Of a stretch of DNA of 64,000 bases, positions 13,201-28,200 are shown piece after piece. Every line of letters starts with the position of its first letter. Within the stretch, counting starts at the first letter, position 1. Under the pieces are notes generated by a model. The model did no database searches and was not told the DNA's origin. It worked only from the letters and a program-made list of their open reading frames with translations. Origin of the DNA: Puffinus mauretanicus (taxonomy: Eukaryota; Chordata; Aves; Procellariiformes; Procellariidae); contig JAJKFH010003493.1 in NCBI GenBank assembly GCA_023333565.1, positions 1,302,001 through 1,366,000 on the forward strand, given 5' to 3'. A program made the translations under genes and the position numbers.

Positions 13201-16200
13201 AGCCTCCATAGCAGTCTGCGGCAGTTCTGGTAGCAGGCCAGAATGTGTTTGTGACTCAATGGCTCTACTGCACAGCCTAAAACTTAGCTCAACTCTACCT
13301 TCATGAACAGTTTAAACAAACATGTCAGGAACTGCAGCAGAGCCTCTGCAGAGCTGACACATATTCCCTTCAACTCTGCTAGAGAGGAGAGTAGTATCCA
13401 ACAGGGAGCTTGCCAAGTAACTGAGAGCAGTACTGTAAATCTAGCAGTGCCCATCTATCAAACCAACACGATGGATACATTAATGGAGGACACAAGTATG
13501 GTTACATGAAAATGGAAGCTGAAATACAGTATGGTTTTCACAAAATCCTACTGAAGACACAGATGTACTCCTCAGACTATCCCTTCTGGTGTTTCTCCAG
13601 TTTATATTTATTGTGACTGGATTTTTGGTTCCTGACAGTTCAAGATATCCACATGGTGACGGGAGATCTGTTGCTGCAATTTCCTACACCTCTAGAGATA
13701 GAAGCATTGCTTCATTATCTGTTCGTAAGCTCTCTTTGCAGTATCAGTTTAAATGTTAACAATGATTTCATTCTTATGTACCTTTAAGTCATTTGAGCTT
13801 ATAATTTACGTGTGCAGTAGGATGTTGAGAACTTGTCAATTGGTATTAGCTTCTGATTTATCTGAAGTAACATTGGTTTTTATTTGTGGTTTCTATGCAA
13901 AGGAGTGCTGTTAATATTGACCTTTCTCTGTTTCCAGGCAAATGGAATATATATAATAGCAAAGCTGATTTTACCAAACAAAGAAAGGAATGCTGAAAAA
14001 GCTAATTTATTACAGGTAGCTCCCTTTATTATCATTGCACATTGAAAGCCCCAAACAGTCCCTGAGAATTTTTTATAATTTTAAAGTTTATTTTAAAGTG
14101 CAGTAAAAAAATCTTACTCAAAGGGGAAATCCCCCCCACCAAAACAAAACCAGGAATAACAAATGGTCCAGGAACTAAAAGTTAAATAGTGACTCAATTT
14201 CTGGTGTTCTGATCAACTTTGTTTCTGACACCACATATAGTATAAAGGAAAGTGAGTATTTTTTTTGTGATAATCTCTCCTCCACTTTTTCAGGCTGCCC
14301 AGCATCTTTTTAGTGCCTTGTTATTCACTAAAACTCACTGTAGATTTGATACTGTACTATCTGTTTCTTTCTGGAGCATCTTACTGTGGCTGTTAAATAA
14401 AATACAGGAAAACATCATGTGAAGTAGAGCAAATTTAAATGTAGGATAAATATAGAGCTAATAAGCGTAGAATGGCTCTTGTTTTTGCATGTCAATACCC
14501 CCACAAATGTACTGGTTTGAGTCAACTTAGGCTAAAAGTTATCAGTAGTAACTAATTATCTATAGCTCTTCTGCAGCCTCTGTGAAATGGTATTGGTGTC
14601 TCTCTAAGCTATAGGAAAGTCGTGGTCTGGGGTTCGGGGATGAACACAACTGCTGCTGCTCCAGTTGCTCTTCTGTGGGCAAGTGTGAGGAGGTCCTTGG
14701 CACAGGTGAATGCAGTCAGGGTCCTGTCTTTGTTTTGGCATAGCCCTACACTAACATGGCGGTGTAGCTACTCAACTATCTAATCAGGTAGACATGCCTG
14801 GATAACGAGGGAAGGCATTTCCACAAAAAAAAAAAATTAATTGTAGTGTCATCTTTCTCATCACAGTTCTTCTAGATTGGATTTGGAGTGCAGATTCAGT
14901 GCAGTAGGTACCTTTCTTCTGCAACAAGGTTTTATAGTGCACTTCAGTTAGATCAGCTTAAGGGTGAGATAAATAAAAATATTCCTAGAGGGTATATGAA
15001 ACTAACATGGAGTCTAATAAACTCAAGCATATGCTCAGTACAGTTGCCTTATACAACTGTAAGGAGCTTAATTTATGCCCACTGAGATTTTTAGATTCCA
15101 GCAGAATGTGTTGGAAATAACTCACAAGAGATACTAAGCAACTGTAGTTGTGTTAAACATGAAGCCATGTGAATTAGTAATGGAGTTAATGATCATATAT
15201 GAAAACTAAATCTGTTTCAGGCAAACAATAAGAAACATATTTTTTTATGAAACCTTGTTCAGATTCTCACACTATCTGTATTACCTTTATCATTGTTACT
15301 GCTATGCCATACAGTTGCAGCTATTGGAATACCCTTTTTGAATTTCATAGGCATTTTTCATAGAACTCTTGCAATACTGGTCTGGTTTCGTTACTGCTCT
15401 ATTGTCTGTGTTTTCAATGCTTAAATTTTCAGCTGCTTTCTACCATACTATCTTAGTGATCTTACTCCATTAGTTCAAGGGTGCAGTGATATCAGTCATT
15501 TATTCTGCATACATACCATATGTAAAAATCATCATGCCTTAACTGAAGAAATCACAAATGTTAAATATTAATCTCACAATACTAGTGTGAGAAAGACAAA
15601 TATTATTGCCATTTAAAATATCTATTTATCTCATTATTAATCTATTATCATGTCCCTTCACTGATGGGCTTTCTACAGTAAGGTCTATGTATAGTCTCTA
15701 AAATGAAAAACTTTCAAGGTAGCAACTATGGCCCAGCCGGTCAGGGTTATTTTGTACAGCTAAGTTGTGACTGTGATTCTCAGTGGAATGTTAGACGTCT
15801 CCTGTGGTGGGACGTTTACTTTGGACTGAGAAGCAGCATTGTCTGTAAAAGAGACAGCTTCTTAGCAGCATTAACATATGTTCCTTTTCTGTGAAATTTC
15901 AAGTATCCTGCTTCCTTTAAAAGTAGCATTTGGCCTTTACTTTCTTCATTTAATGCATTGTCTATATATTGAAAGATTTGTTTTTAACATGGAGATTAAT
16001 TCTGCAGTTATCACTAAGACACAGTTACCATTGTCTGAATAGGGATTATCACTAAGACACAGCTACCAGTGTCTAAATAGGGATTATCACACACTAGTGT
16101 TTTAGTCACTGATGCAATAAAGTAATTCTAAATTATGTTAAAGACATTTACTATTTGCAGTGTTTCAGATATCAATACCTTATTTTCCCTTTGGCTTACT

Positions 16201-19200
16201 TTATGTAGTCATCTTTGTTTGGTTAGCTACATATATGCCATATTATTGACTCTTGATAAACGGAATTAAAGATGAGTTGCATAAAAGCATACATATTAAC
16301 TACCTGCCAGTGGCTGTTTTAAAAAGAAACTTTCTTCAGTAGAGATCATATCGAAACCAAAGATAGAAACTGAGGTACATAAAGATCTCTGTAACTATGA
16401 TGAACTTAGTATTAAAAAAAAAAAAGTTGACCATTCTCTCTTTCTTACTTTTCTTTTTTGTTCCCTGCTAGAACTTATGGTGTTCTACACTGCATTTTTC
16501 AGAAAAAATGCAAAATGCTGTTTCTACTGCATCGTTACAAAACCACTGATTACATTTACCTTTTTCAACATTGGAGAAGAGAACAGGTCTCAAGTCTTGA
16601 GCTATCTGCAAATAAAAAGAGATGATTAAGACTTAAATGTTCCTCAGTGTGTACTATAGCTATAGTCACCCACTTCTTTTTTTTACTTTTTTTTTCCTTC
16701 AATGGTCCTGTCTACTTTTAAAATACAGGAGGAACTTAATATATTTTTACGTTCTTCATTATCAGGTTAATAATGTAATCGATTTAGTCATTTAAGTACA
16801 AAGTTTACTGATGTGTAAAGTCAAGGGGAATCTTTGACATTTATCAGTGGCTTTTCCATTTGTGTATAAATTTGTCATTCATTTAAGTATTTTTCCTGCT
16901 GTAGTGTTATGCTTTCAGAGCCCTGAGATTTCTCTTCAGTATGGAAAGGAATCGACATATTTTTAAAAGGTATGTTAACAAAATGTTTTGAGAAACTCCC
17001 TTAGGATAGCTTTCAAAAGTCTTCACTCCAATCAGAAAGACAGGTTTTTAAAATGTCATTTATTTTCAACAAGAAGAAATAGTAATGGGCAACTTCTGTC
17101 CTGTCCACAGCTACAAATAGCCATTCCTGCACTGCATCAGTGCCAGCCTACAAGATTTAGATTTTCAGTGTGGGGACTTCGACTGTATGCATGCCAGAGA
17201 ATCTGGCTCTGAGGGGCTCCTTCCTCCCCCGTGAATCAACATTTTAAATACGTTGAGGACAGATTTAATACTGTTGGAGATAAACCATACTTTTATCCTG
17301 AAGATTAGCAGATGCAAGTTACAGGCCTGGATAGTAGCAAGTAACTGGGAGCAGTAAGTTTTTTCTCTGAGCCCTGCAATCCTTCACATGGGAATGACTG
17401 TATCAAGCTGGTTTACTTAGAAGTGTTGCTGAAAGATTTGGATCAATGAGGAGAAAATGTCTTTCATCAATTACCCATTTTTACTAGTAAGATGACAGTT
17501 TCACCAGGTTGGCCACAAAGGCCATGTAAAACGTAACAGTTTGATTTGTGGGATTGGGATAGTAATTACACTGCCTAGGAGGTCTGCCTGTCAGTAGTCA
17601 CATAATGCATTACAAGAAGGAACTCAGATAAAGTGACGACAAGCATAACATAAAGTACTATAAGAAAAAAATAGGAAAATGACTGGAAACTCAGGAGGTG
17701 CATTGACTTTAAAGAGGCTTATATTTGTTTGGAGAACTGGCATTTATATTAATACCCAACCCATGGAGGCTGAAGTCTGACTTTTGAAAGGTCCTTTAAC
17801 TCCTATGTATGTAATGTTAGAGGGTTAATATCTAAATAGATTAGTAAAAAATAAGTGTATTATTTAGAAGGTTCTCAAGTAAATTTTAACAATAAATTTT
17901 GAAAAGTCTCTGCTGTAGATTAATAGCTACTGTGTACACTGTTTCTAAAATTTAATCAAAATTTCAACCTTTGTAGACTTTTCCCTACTGACTTGTTTGA
18001 AATCTTCATTGATATTGGACATTATGTGCGTGATATCAGTGCTTATAAAGAGTTGGTATCAAAGCTAAATTTATTAAAGGTAAGTAAAAACCTGCATAGC
18101 TTTAAGAAGATGTATTCTTAGCACAAGAAAGGCATGAAATATTTTATATTTATTTACTTGTCATTTAATTTATAACCAGGAAGATGAATTGAAGCAAATT
18201 GCTGAAAGTATTGAGAACATGAATCAGAGTAAGGCACCTACAAAACATATAGGCAATTACGCAATTTTAGAGCACCTTGGCAGCGGAGCTTTTGGAAGTG
18301 TATATAAGGTAAACTTCCCTTTTGATATTAATTTACAGGTGTGAGGGGAGGCTTCATGAAGAGGGTCTAATACCTATTTTAGGCACTACCGTCCTTTGAA
18401 TTTCAGTAGGGGAATGCAGGTCCGAAAGGGCCTTTATGGATCTGGGCTTGTTGTTAGTATTTACTGTGATTTTGTTTGTCCCCTCTTGTATTTATAAGAT
18501 TGACCAGCGTATCTCTTTTACTTTCTTTTAATTCCTTTCCACAAACAGCATTTCTGTCTATTGCAAAGGCTAACAAATCTGTGTAAAACCACAGAAATTC
18601 GAGCTTGTTTTATCTGAAAAGCAACACTGGGCAGTGTACTGCTAACCTGTATTGTGGGGCTCCAGTTCTTTTGACTAATCACATCATACACAGAAAAAGC
18701 TATGATTCTAGCTTTTGTGAGACAGATTTGGACTTTGATAACTAATCTGATAGCCATAATAATATCCTTTCTATCCCCATCCTATATTAATTTTACAAGG
18801 GTTTTATCTTTTTCATAGGTTAGAAAACATAATGGACAAAATCTCCTGGCAATGAAAGAAGTCAATTTACACAATCCAGCATTCGGAAAGGACAAAAAAG
18901 ACAGAGACAGGAGTGTGAAAAATATTGTTTCTGAATTAACCATCATCAAAGAGCAGGTATGTCTCATGGATTTTAGTATGGGCATTCTGCTGTTAGCATT
19001 ATTAACTGTGAGTTCTCATACAGCAGGGCTTGCAGCTGCTGTTACTATTTTTGTCTGATCAGTACAATATTGTCCCCTTTTACCTGAACGCTGCCAATAT
19101 TGAAAACCTTCTTACCTGTAGTGTTAGCAGCAGTGCAAATGCTTGATAGTAAAGATTCTTACTTTCTGTGTTGGCAGTATTTGAACTTTTTTCAGGGATT

Positions 19201-22200
19201 CTGTAAATTAAGATTGTGGTAGAAAACTCATGAGTTCCATTTAATGAATTCTTGGGTTTAAAATACAGTAAGAAGATAGTCTTTTTTTGCAATTGAAAAT
19301 TAAAAAACCAGACTGATCATTAGTGTTCTTGCTAAGAAAGCCAATACTTTGATGCAGGCATAATTGCCCATCTTCAAACTTCATTTACTTTCTTTCAATT
19401 ATTAAGGGCAGAGTGGATAGGAATCATGCTGTATTTTCCTCCTGGTTTGCTCTAGTAATGTGCAACACCTCTGTGTTTGGGGTAGCAGTGAAGGTCTACT
19501 GCACTGCAGTTTGTAAGCAAGTTTGTGGAATCCTTGTGGAATCCTTCCTTCCAATGTGTAGCTAAACATTATAAATACTGTGCCATCAGTTTAACTATTC
19601 TAAACATCCAAATTTCTTTCCTCATTGTAGCTTTGTCATCCAAATGTTGTACGGTATTATAGAACATTCTTGGAAAGTAAGTATAAATGCAGAGAATTAC
19701 CACATTGTACATAATGAAGAAATAGAAATACATGATAAAAGCACTTACAGCTTGGAAGGAATGCATCAAATTTGAGCAATAAATGGTAATGATTTCTTCA
19801 AGAACTGTTAGAGTTCAGAAAGGCTTATATTTCTTTAAAATTGAAAAAATGGTGAGAAATAATATTTATATTTGTTTATCTATCAGTAAAACTAGATGCA
19901 ATGTAAACATGTAGGAAGCATCATTCTCATCCTATAGAGTTAAGGATCCAACATTTACAACTGGAACGCTAAGAGGGGAGAAAAGCTATAGTGACTAGTA
20001 GAGTGAATGATATAGATTGCTCAACCATATTGCTTTAATTTTCTTTGTTATAAAGAATTAGCTACATACACCTACCCACTGAGTGAATTCCTTATGTTGC
20101 TGTGATATAAATTGCGGAAAAAATAGAATAACAAGGAGTAGAACTACGATTAAAATGTATTTGTCTGTACAAATAAATTTTTAAAAAGTAAAAAATAACG
20201 GCTTGTAAAATATATTTTAACCTCAGATACTCTATTTTCAAATGCCTTCTGTATAAATGTAATGTTCTACTAATTCATTTTCTTTTATGTAGGTGACAGA
20301 TTGTACATAGTCATGGAGCTCATAGAGGGAGTGCCATTGGGAGAATACTTTCACTCTTTGAAGCAAAAGCAACAACAGTTTACAGAAGAAAGAATATGGC
20401 ATATATTTATCCAAGTAAGGGCCTCCATTTTTTTTGTTACCAGGACTTTCCTGCATGTAATTAGTAGCACTGTTCATGTTTGTTAGGCTAATAAATGACA
20501 AAGTAATGCTTATTATGTTAAGCACTAATATCAATTATGAATTTAATTTTTTAAGGTTGTAGTTAAGAATCTTTGTAAGGCTCTTTCTGTTTGTTTTTAA
20601 GCTTTGTCTAGCTCTTCGTTATTTGCATAAAGACAAAAGGATTGTTCATCGAGATCTCACTCCAAACAATGTCATGCTGGGGGATAAAGACAAAGTTACA
20701 ATTAGTAAGTAGAACTACTTTACTTGAAGAGAATTTCCCATGATGTACATGAGTAGAATTTCTTTACTGAAACTCTCAGAAGGTTTCAGATTCCCGGGTG
20801 TTGGTCACCATACTTGGAATAATATATAAATTATTATACTGTTGTGTAAAATGATTGCTAATGCAGATTTTGTGATCATTGCCACCAGGTGTCATCAGCC
20901 ATGACTATATTTTTTGCAACTATGTATGTCAAATACGACAGAGGAGATGATTTAGCCCTAAAAGATTGAACTATAGTTATGCTTCAAAGCGTGTTTTTAT
21001 TTAAATCAGCAAGAATATAGAGATAACCAGATTAGATAACAAATGCTAATGAATGTATAAAGTACAACAGCTGTCTGTTCTACTCCAGTTGCAACTGTTT
21101 AGTACCCATCAGTTGTTCCCAGTGATCAGCTGCAGTGAGGTACTATTTGTCTAAGCCTGTAGTAGTGAATATTCTTGACGTATACTTCTATAATCTCCAC
21201 AGTGTGGAGGAAGAAGCCTAGGCAGGTTTCAGGGTAGGCTTTGAAAGCAGTATATGCGTGAACAGTACTCCAAAGTATGACAAAGTTTTACTCTTTGAGT
21301 GAATTAATACAATCTGGTACACACAGCAAGCCTTAAAGGCAATTCAGATACTGTAGTTTTTAAAGTTCTCAAAGAACTACTGCATGCTTTCTTACAGAAC
21401 TAAATAAACAATTTGAATACTGCAAAATTGTTGTGAGAAGTCTTGGTGCAAAACCCAATCTCTCTTCTTTAAAAATAACACGGAAGTGTAGACATATGCC
21501 CACACCCAACCACAAAACACTCAGCTACAATAGGCAAATATATTTAGCAACTGTTACTTTATAGTAAATATTTATACCTGATGATGTATGTACTTAAATT
21601 CATTCATTATTAAATTGTATGTGCTAAAAAGCTCTGATTCTTAGGAATGATATAATTTTGAAAGAAGGTGATTTAATGGAGCATTTGTCCCTGAGTGATG
21701 AAAATAAATATTCAGAATATTATTTTAAAGTATCGTATAGTTGTATTTTATATCAACATACTGCCACTGAGGGGCACTCTTGTCTTGATTTAACACCTTT
21801 GCCTTACTTCAGGTCCAACCTAGATACATAGACGTGTAAATATACTTTCAAATGTAAGCTCAAAATTGCCCTTGAAAAGCATTTCTATTTCTGTCAAAGA
21901 TTTACAGGAGTTGAGGAAAATCGGAAAAACTGAAACTTACTTTGACCATTTCTACAGTGATTGGTTCAAAATTATTGCAATATTTAAACAAACACTTTAT
22001 TTAGTACTTTAATTAGTACCAGTGTATATTGAATTTTCGGAGGGTGCTGAAGAAGTTTTATCTATTACGTCTGAATTTTACTGAGCCTTGTTGTTTTACA
22101 ACCTTAATGAAATTAAGAATAATTTACTTTCTTTGCAGTGATAGTAAATATGTACTGTATCGGTGCATGCTGTGGTATTATGCCTAACTCATACAGTCCA

Positions 22201-25200
22201 TGTAGGTCAAAGACTGGAGCATTTGCAATCTTGATAATTATATCTCACAGTATTTGTGGATAAGTGTACTATCCATCTGAGAATTTCAAGTGGTTCTAGA
22301 TGGAAGTTAATGCAAAATGTCAGGTGAAGGTGGAAGCGTATGCTCAAATATTGAGGAACCGTAAATCTGCCTCTGCAGTGAATTTAACCTGTCAGCTTTT
22401 ATAAAAGGAGAGGGTCTGCTCTAAGATCTACTCAGAACTGTAGTTCCATGTTTACAAGCTGCACAGTCATCCTGAAGAGAGAGTGTTCAATTTTCTGGAG
22501 TCTTTCAAATATCAAAACTGTGCAAAACTTGTCTCGATCTAACTAGAGTAATATTCCTGTGGGAGCAGTGTTGTGTGACTACGTCATTGAGATATGGCCT
22601 CTGATGGTCCAAATCATTTTGCTTCATAAAAGAAGCTTGTATATCTCATAATACTGCTCTCTCTTCTTTTCCTCAATCAGTCCTTCTGGAAATAGTAACT
22701 CTTGTTAATCTTTTGCTATGAGAATCTGCAGGCGGACAAAGACAGTTTATTCCTCTGTAACTAACGTTATTCAAATATGTTGTCTTTAGAGAGGTGCCTT
22801 AGTTTTGGACTCTCACGGTAGATTTTGATTAAAAAAAAAAAAGAATAAAGTGAGCAATACACTGGAGCAAAGTGCTTCTGTAGGCTAAGACTTTCATTCT
22901 GTGCTGTGCATGGCTATGCAGCAGCCCCAACAATGAACTACTTTAAGAAAGTTCTGGGACTCACAGGTAGGCATTTCTCACCATGCATGTGAGAACTGAG
23001 CCACTCATGTTCCAAATCCCATGAAGACCTCTCATACAGTTTCTGAGTTTACGTTGGTTGAAAAGGAAAGGAGTCCATAGTGTGGGAGACATTCTCACCT
23101 TGCTGTCAGCACAGCAAAAAATAAACCTGCTAAAGAATTACGCTTCCTTGTCCTGAAGTCATGGAGAAATTGCTACACACAGGTGGCCCTTGTAGAACAA
23201 TTCCAGCAGAACTTGGTAGGCAGGAACCTATGGTGAAGGGTGGCTGAAAACTAGAATTCATACAGGCAAAGAACTCTGCTACTGGCCTGGCACAATGTAA
23301 GATTAAGCTATGAGGGGCCTTTTCTAGAAATGGTCTCTGAATATCATCTCTATAGGTTTTACTGAAAAAGGAATACCTGATGTAATAGTGGGAAGAATTT
23401 TTTAATCAGTATATTCACACTGTATTTTCTTTTTCTTAAATATTGAGTGTGATCAGACACTATCCTTATCCAGGTCTTTGTTTATTGTTTTGTTTTTAAA
23501 CTTATGCAATATACAAATGAAAGTCCTAAGCCCAGGAGGTGCTTCATTCTAATGTGAAGATTATATAACTTACTTTGTATTTCCTGTGACATCTTTTACA
23601 CGTCAATTAAATCTGAATTATCCCAAGCTTTTTCAGGCTCTTTTAAGTCGTTTGTTGTTGCAAATGGAAACAGACATTTACAATCTGATCCTAGCCAGGC
23701 TAGTGGTGATATAAAATCTCTGTTTCTGACTGTAGAGAACTTTAAGCATGCTATTGTTATGTAGTCTCTGGAACTGCCCAGCCTACTCATTTGTTCTGTT
23801 TCATCTCTGACATAAATTTGATAGGAAGGGGACCATAACTACCATCTCTTATATGTTGGTACAGCATTGAATCATAATTGGTTGAGCTACAAATGCTATG
23901 AAAATACAAATATTAAATCATGCTAATCTGCAATTTCATAAAACTTCTCCTTCTAAATTGGTAGACAAGTGTTACTGAAATTGGACATCTCTGATCAGGT
24001 TGAATGTCTGATTTATAATTTCTGACACAAAAAAACCAGTAGAATTTTAGGCACAGCCTGAATGAAAACTGTTCTGTATAGGGTTTTAGAGATTCATTGA
24101 ACCAATATTATCTGTGGCTTTCAGTTTAATTTGCCCAGCCTTTTTATATAAGACAGTGAGAAGTTACATTTTTCCGAATTTAAAATGTGTATCTGCTCTT
24201 ATTGCAGGTATTTTTTACTGCAGCTGCATTTTGTTTCTAGCACAGCATATTTCTGTCTAGAGCTCCATAGCTGCATCTGTTTGTAGGACAAAACAGAAGA
24301 CTGTATATCATCGCTTTTCCTCAATGTCATCTAGTTGCAGTAAGGTTTAGATCTTGATGGTCAAAGAGGGCCATGTGGAGTCACTTTGACATCTTTCAGG
24401 TCTGATATCAAGGAGAGTTGTGAAGGGTTCCACACACTCTTTTTGGTGGCATGGTCTGTTAAATGTTTAGTACACATGATACAATAGTAGCAGAAAGGAT
24501 CTGTATGGAACTGAAACCTAGGTTTATATAGCAGCAGAATACTAGTTTTGAGGCAACTCACCTGTCTGATATAGTTCTAATCATAGGAAGCAGCCATGAA
24601 CTATCAGAACGGTGAAGCGAATGAGACTTGAAAAGTTCAAATAGTTGCTGTATGCTGGAAGAAAGCTACCTGTTAATTTTGTAATTTAGAATACTTGCTT
24701 GTTGAGTGCACTTTTTAAAAGACCCATTGCCTCCTCATTCTGTGCCATGCCCAGAGAAGCAGTGGCTGTGAGATAAAGTAGATATAACTAGTGTCTGTTG
24801 TGTGTTAGTTTTCAGATTCACTTTGATCAGTGCTAGTTTTTTTGCAGATTATATGGCTCGTTTAACCAGTCTTCATTATCAGAATTGCTACCCTTCATAC
24901 CAAGACTCAAGGAAATGCTTGTAGTACTGGACACTATTGATGGATTAATAGCACAGTCGCATCTCTCCACAAATCTCGGTTCTAGATGTGGACCAATGCT
25001 AAAGTTCTTAGTGCAGAAGTTACAAGCTTCACAAAACTGACAGGTAGTAGACTGCGTTTATGAAGCATTGATATTAGCACACAGAAAGGAGAATGATAGA
25101 AGAGTTAGAAAGGTGTATTTGGGAATGATGAGAAATTAATTCTGTTCCCATTCTATTGATGGAAAAGAGTAGAGTAAGTATGTACTACTGTTGATTAAAT

Positions 25201-28200
25201 TGCAGATTATCTTGATTTTAGGGTATGCTTTTATGGAAAATAAAATTAAAGTTCTATTTTTATCTTCCAGATCACTGTAACTCAGTAAGTTGCTGATAAG
25301 CTTTCTTCATTACAGTTGCAAACTTGCTGAAGAGAAACAAAATGATTTTGTCTCATCCTGAGCCTTTCAGGGTAGAAGAAGAAACTGTTCAATGGGGACA
25401 CAGTGAAAATCTGACCTGAGTAGGTCTGAAGTTCACATATGTCATGAATTTGATACTCCCTTCATCCTCCTTTTTTGCTTTCTTTTGGTCTTTGTGTGCA
25501 TATTTGATTTTAGGAAAAATTAATGGCATTTTCAAATAGGGTTCAAATATAAATTAAGGCAACAAATGTGCAAATATGAGATCACTGTTGTTAAGATGTA
25601 GCATCTGGAAAATTTTCCTGTTGTTTTTACTGTAGAAAATCAATTACTAGGTGAAATCTTTGGGAAATAAAATGGCAAATGAAAAAACAGTTTCTGTCAA
25701 TAAAAAGAGAAAAAAACATTGCACGTACCTAAAATGCTCATTTAAAGAGACTGCTAAGATTTAGAAAGTTTTTGTAATTCAGCTATTATGAAAGTTGAAG
25801 AGATCATTCTGTAGGAGGTTAAGATACTAGTGGAGTCAGCCTACTCATTTTTTCATAGTTCTCTCTTCCCTTCGTGCCCTCTTCCCCAGCATGTTAATGT
25901 TTTCTAAAACAATCTTACTTCATTATCACTTACTCTGCTATCCTAAGCACAATGTAAACAAGTGAAAACAAATGAAGAAGGGTGTTTCAGAATCTAAAGG
26001 ATTATGACTGCATCATTTTGTGTTAATTTTTCTTCCTATTTGAGGACTGTCTTGCATGGTTGGTTGACTATTTTTTAACGAATTAAAAAAAAAAAACAAA
26101 ACCGTTTAGTTTTCTGGATTCCTGATATACAGAGGAAAAAACCCTCAAGGCTTAATGTTTACAATCACAGTACAAAATCTAGTCATGTATAATAATACCA
26201 TGGAGAAATATGACTATTGGTAATGAATTGCTGGTGAAATTGCCTGTCTAGTCATAGTTTATAAAGATCCATCTAATGGTGAAAGTTTGTTAGTTTTTTT
26301 TATTGTCTCTGAACAGACTTAAAAATAATCTTCATCTTCAATGAAGGTTGTCAAGCTTCCAACCATTAGAGAAATTAGCTGTAAAGAAATTATGTCAGTT
26401 GAGGTTGCACAGTAGACAAAGCACCAAAAACTATTACCATGGAAATTTTATTTTATAAAACTCGTTTGCTAGATTGGTGTACCTACCTACCATTCCCCTC
26501 AGTTTACAAACTGTCATGTATTAGGATGGTACAATAAGTTGTAGTGGTGATATGCATGTAATTCACATGAACCTGAAAAATTTAAAGTATTGTTTAAAAC
26601 TGGAAAAAGTGTCATATTTCCAAAATGACATGTGCTGGTGAAAACAACTACTATTTTGCAGCAACAGACAACTCTCTTTTTGGGGAGGTAAATGAATCTT
26701 TCAACTAGTGCCATTAAAGCTGCAAAACTGCTTCCTCATGGAAATGTGTCACCTACTAGCATTTTGGTTTTTCTTCAGCTGTACTACAAAATAACGATTG
26801 TTTGTTTTATTTTTAGTCCAAAAGGGGTAATCTTACTTTTCAGGAAGGTGGGACAATCTAACAGTCAAAATGAGGGGGTTTGTTATTTTGGGGGGATGAG
26901 GGAGTTGCCTCTCTAATGCCAATTTTATTCTTGCATTGCAAGACTACAGAGGGCAACAAGAATCCTCTGAAGTGGTAGACAGTTCAATGATTTTAGGACT
27001 GCAGTATCAGGTCTGGGGCTGTATTAAAGCAGCATGAAACTAGCCTAGAAAAAGGGTAACCTAAACTCATCAAGACCCAAGTGCCATATGAGCTGGTTTC
27101 CAGAGACTGCAAAGTCTCTAAAGACTTCCACTTTTCTGCAAAAGAGGGGCAGGACTGGTCTTTTTTTATGGCAGAGGGTTACTAGCTCATCTTTCTCGTA
27201 GAATCTTGCTCTGAATCTAAGATGGGTTTATAATTTCCCCTTTGGATGGACTGATGCAGCATGCATTTCTGCATCCTGATATTGGCGGTGGCTGGATGGC
27301 CTGCCTGCCCTCTCCCTTCCTCCTGTTTTATGCTGTCTCTTTGCTTTCGCTCTTACCAGCCTTTGTTTTGGTTCATCTAACTTACTGGTTTACAAAGCTT
27401 TCACTGGCCTTCTCGGTATGATTCTCTAAGGGCTTTGCTTTTCCATTTTTCTCTGGCACCTTTGTTCTACTGATATTTATCATGGTATTGTCAGCACTGA
27501 TATAGTTCCTTTCAGCAAGTACTCACAACACTTCTGTTAATTGGTAGGTTGCTTTTTTGTGTGAGAATGGAAGCTGTAAGAAAATATTTGGAAGCTGTAA
27601 GTTTTGTATTTAATTCTGAAATTGGTGACATTTGTGATCAGATGCATCTGCATTCACACAGATATGTGTGAATTGGTTAGGTCTAGCTTATGAGGAAGGG
27701 CCCATTCCTGTACTATGTCTTAATGCTTGGTGTACCACTGGATGAATTAATTGTAGTAAATCGAGATGGCTCAGGAAGAATATTTTCTTTAATAAGTAGG
27801 ATTTTGAATTTGAGGAGTGACCAATGAGATCATAATGTAAGAATCACTACATCAGGTCAAAGATTTATGTAGGTCTCTGTGCTAAATGCTGACACTAGGG
27901 TAAAGTTCATAAGAAGTTGAGCAAGTATTGAGTTACCTTGCTCTCACAATTCCGTTCCAGCTTCTAAAAGACATGCTGCTATGGTGTGAAGCTGTTTCAG
28001 GGCATTGCCAAATATGAATTGTCGCAATGAGTCCTCATTAATCAAGCCTCAGTTCACAGCTGAAACACTGAATACCACTTAGTTGGGGTCATCTTTATAT
28101 TTGGTCATGTGTTCATTTAATGGTAGGGGAGGCAGGCGTCTCGCAGTTCTCAGAAATTATTTCATTTGTTTGTTAGTTATTGTAGCAACTTTCAGCATCA

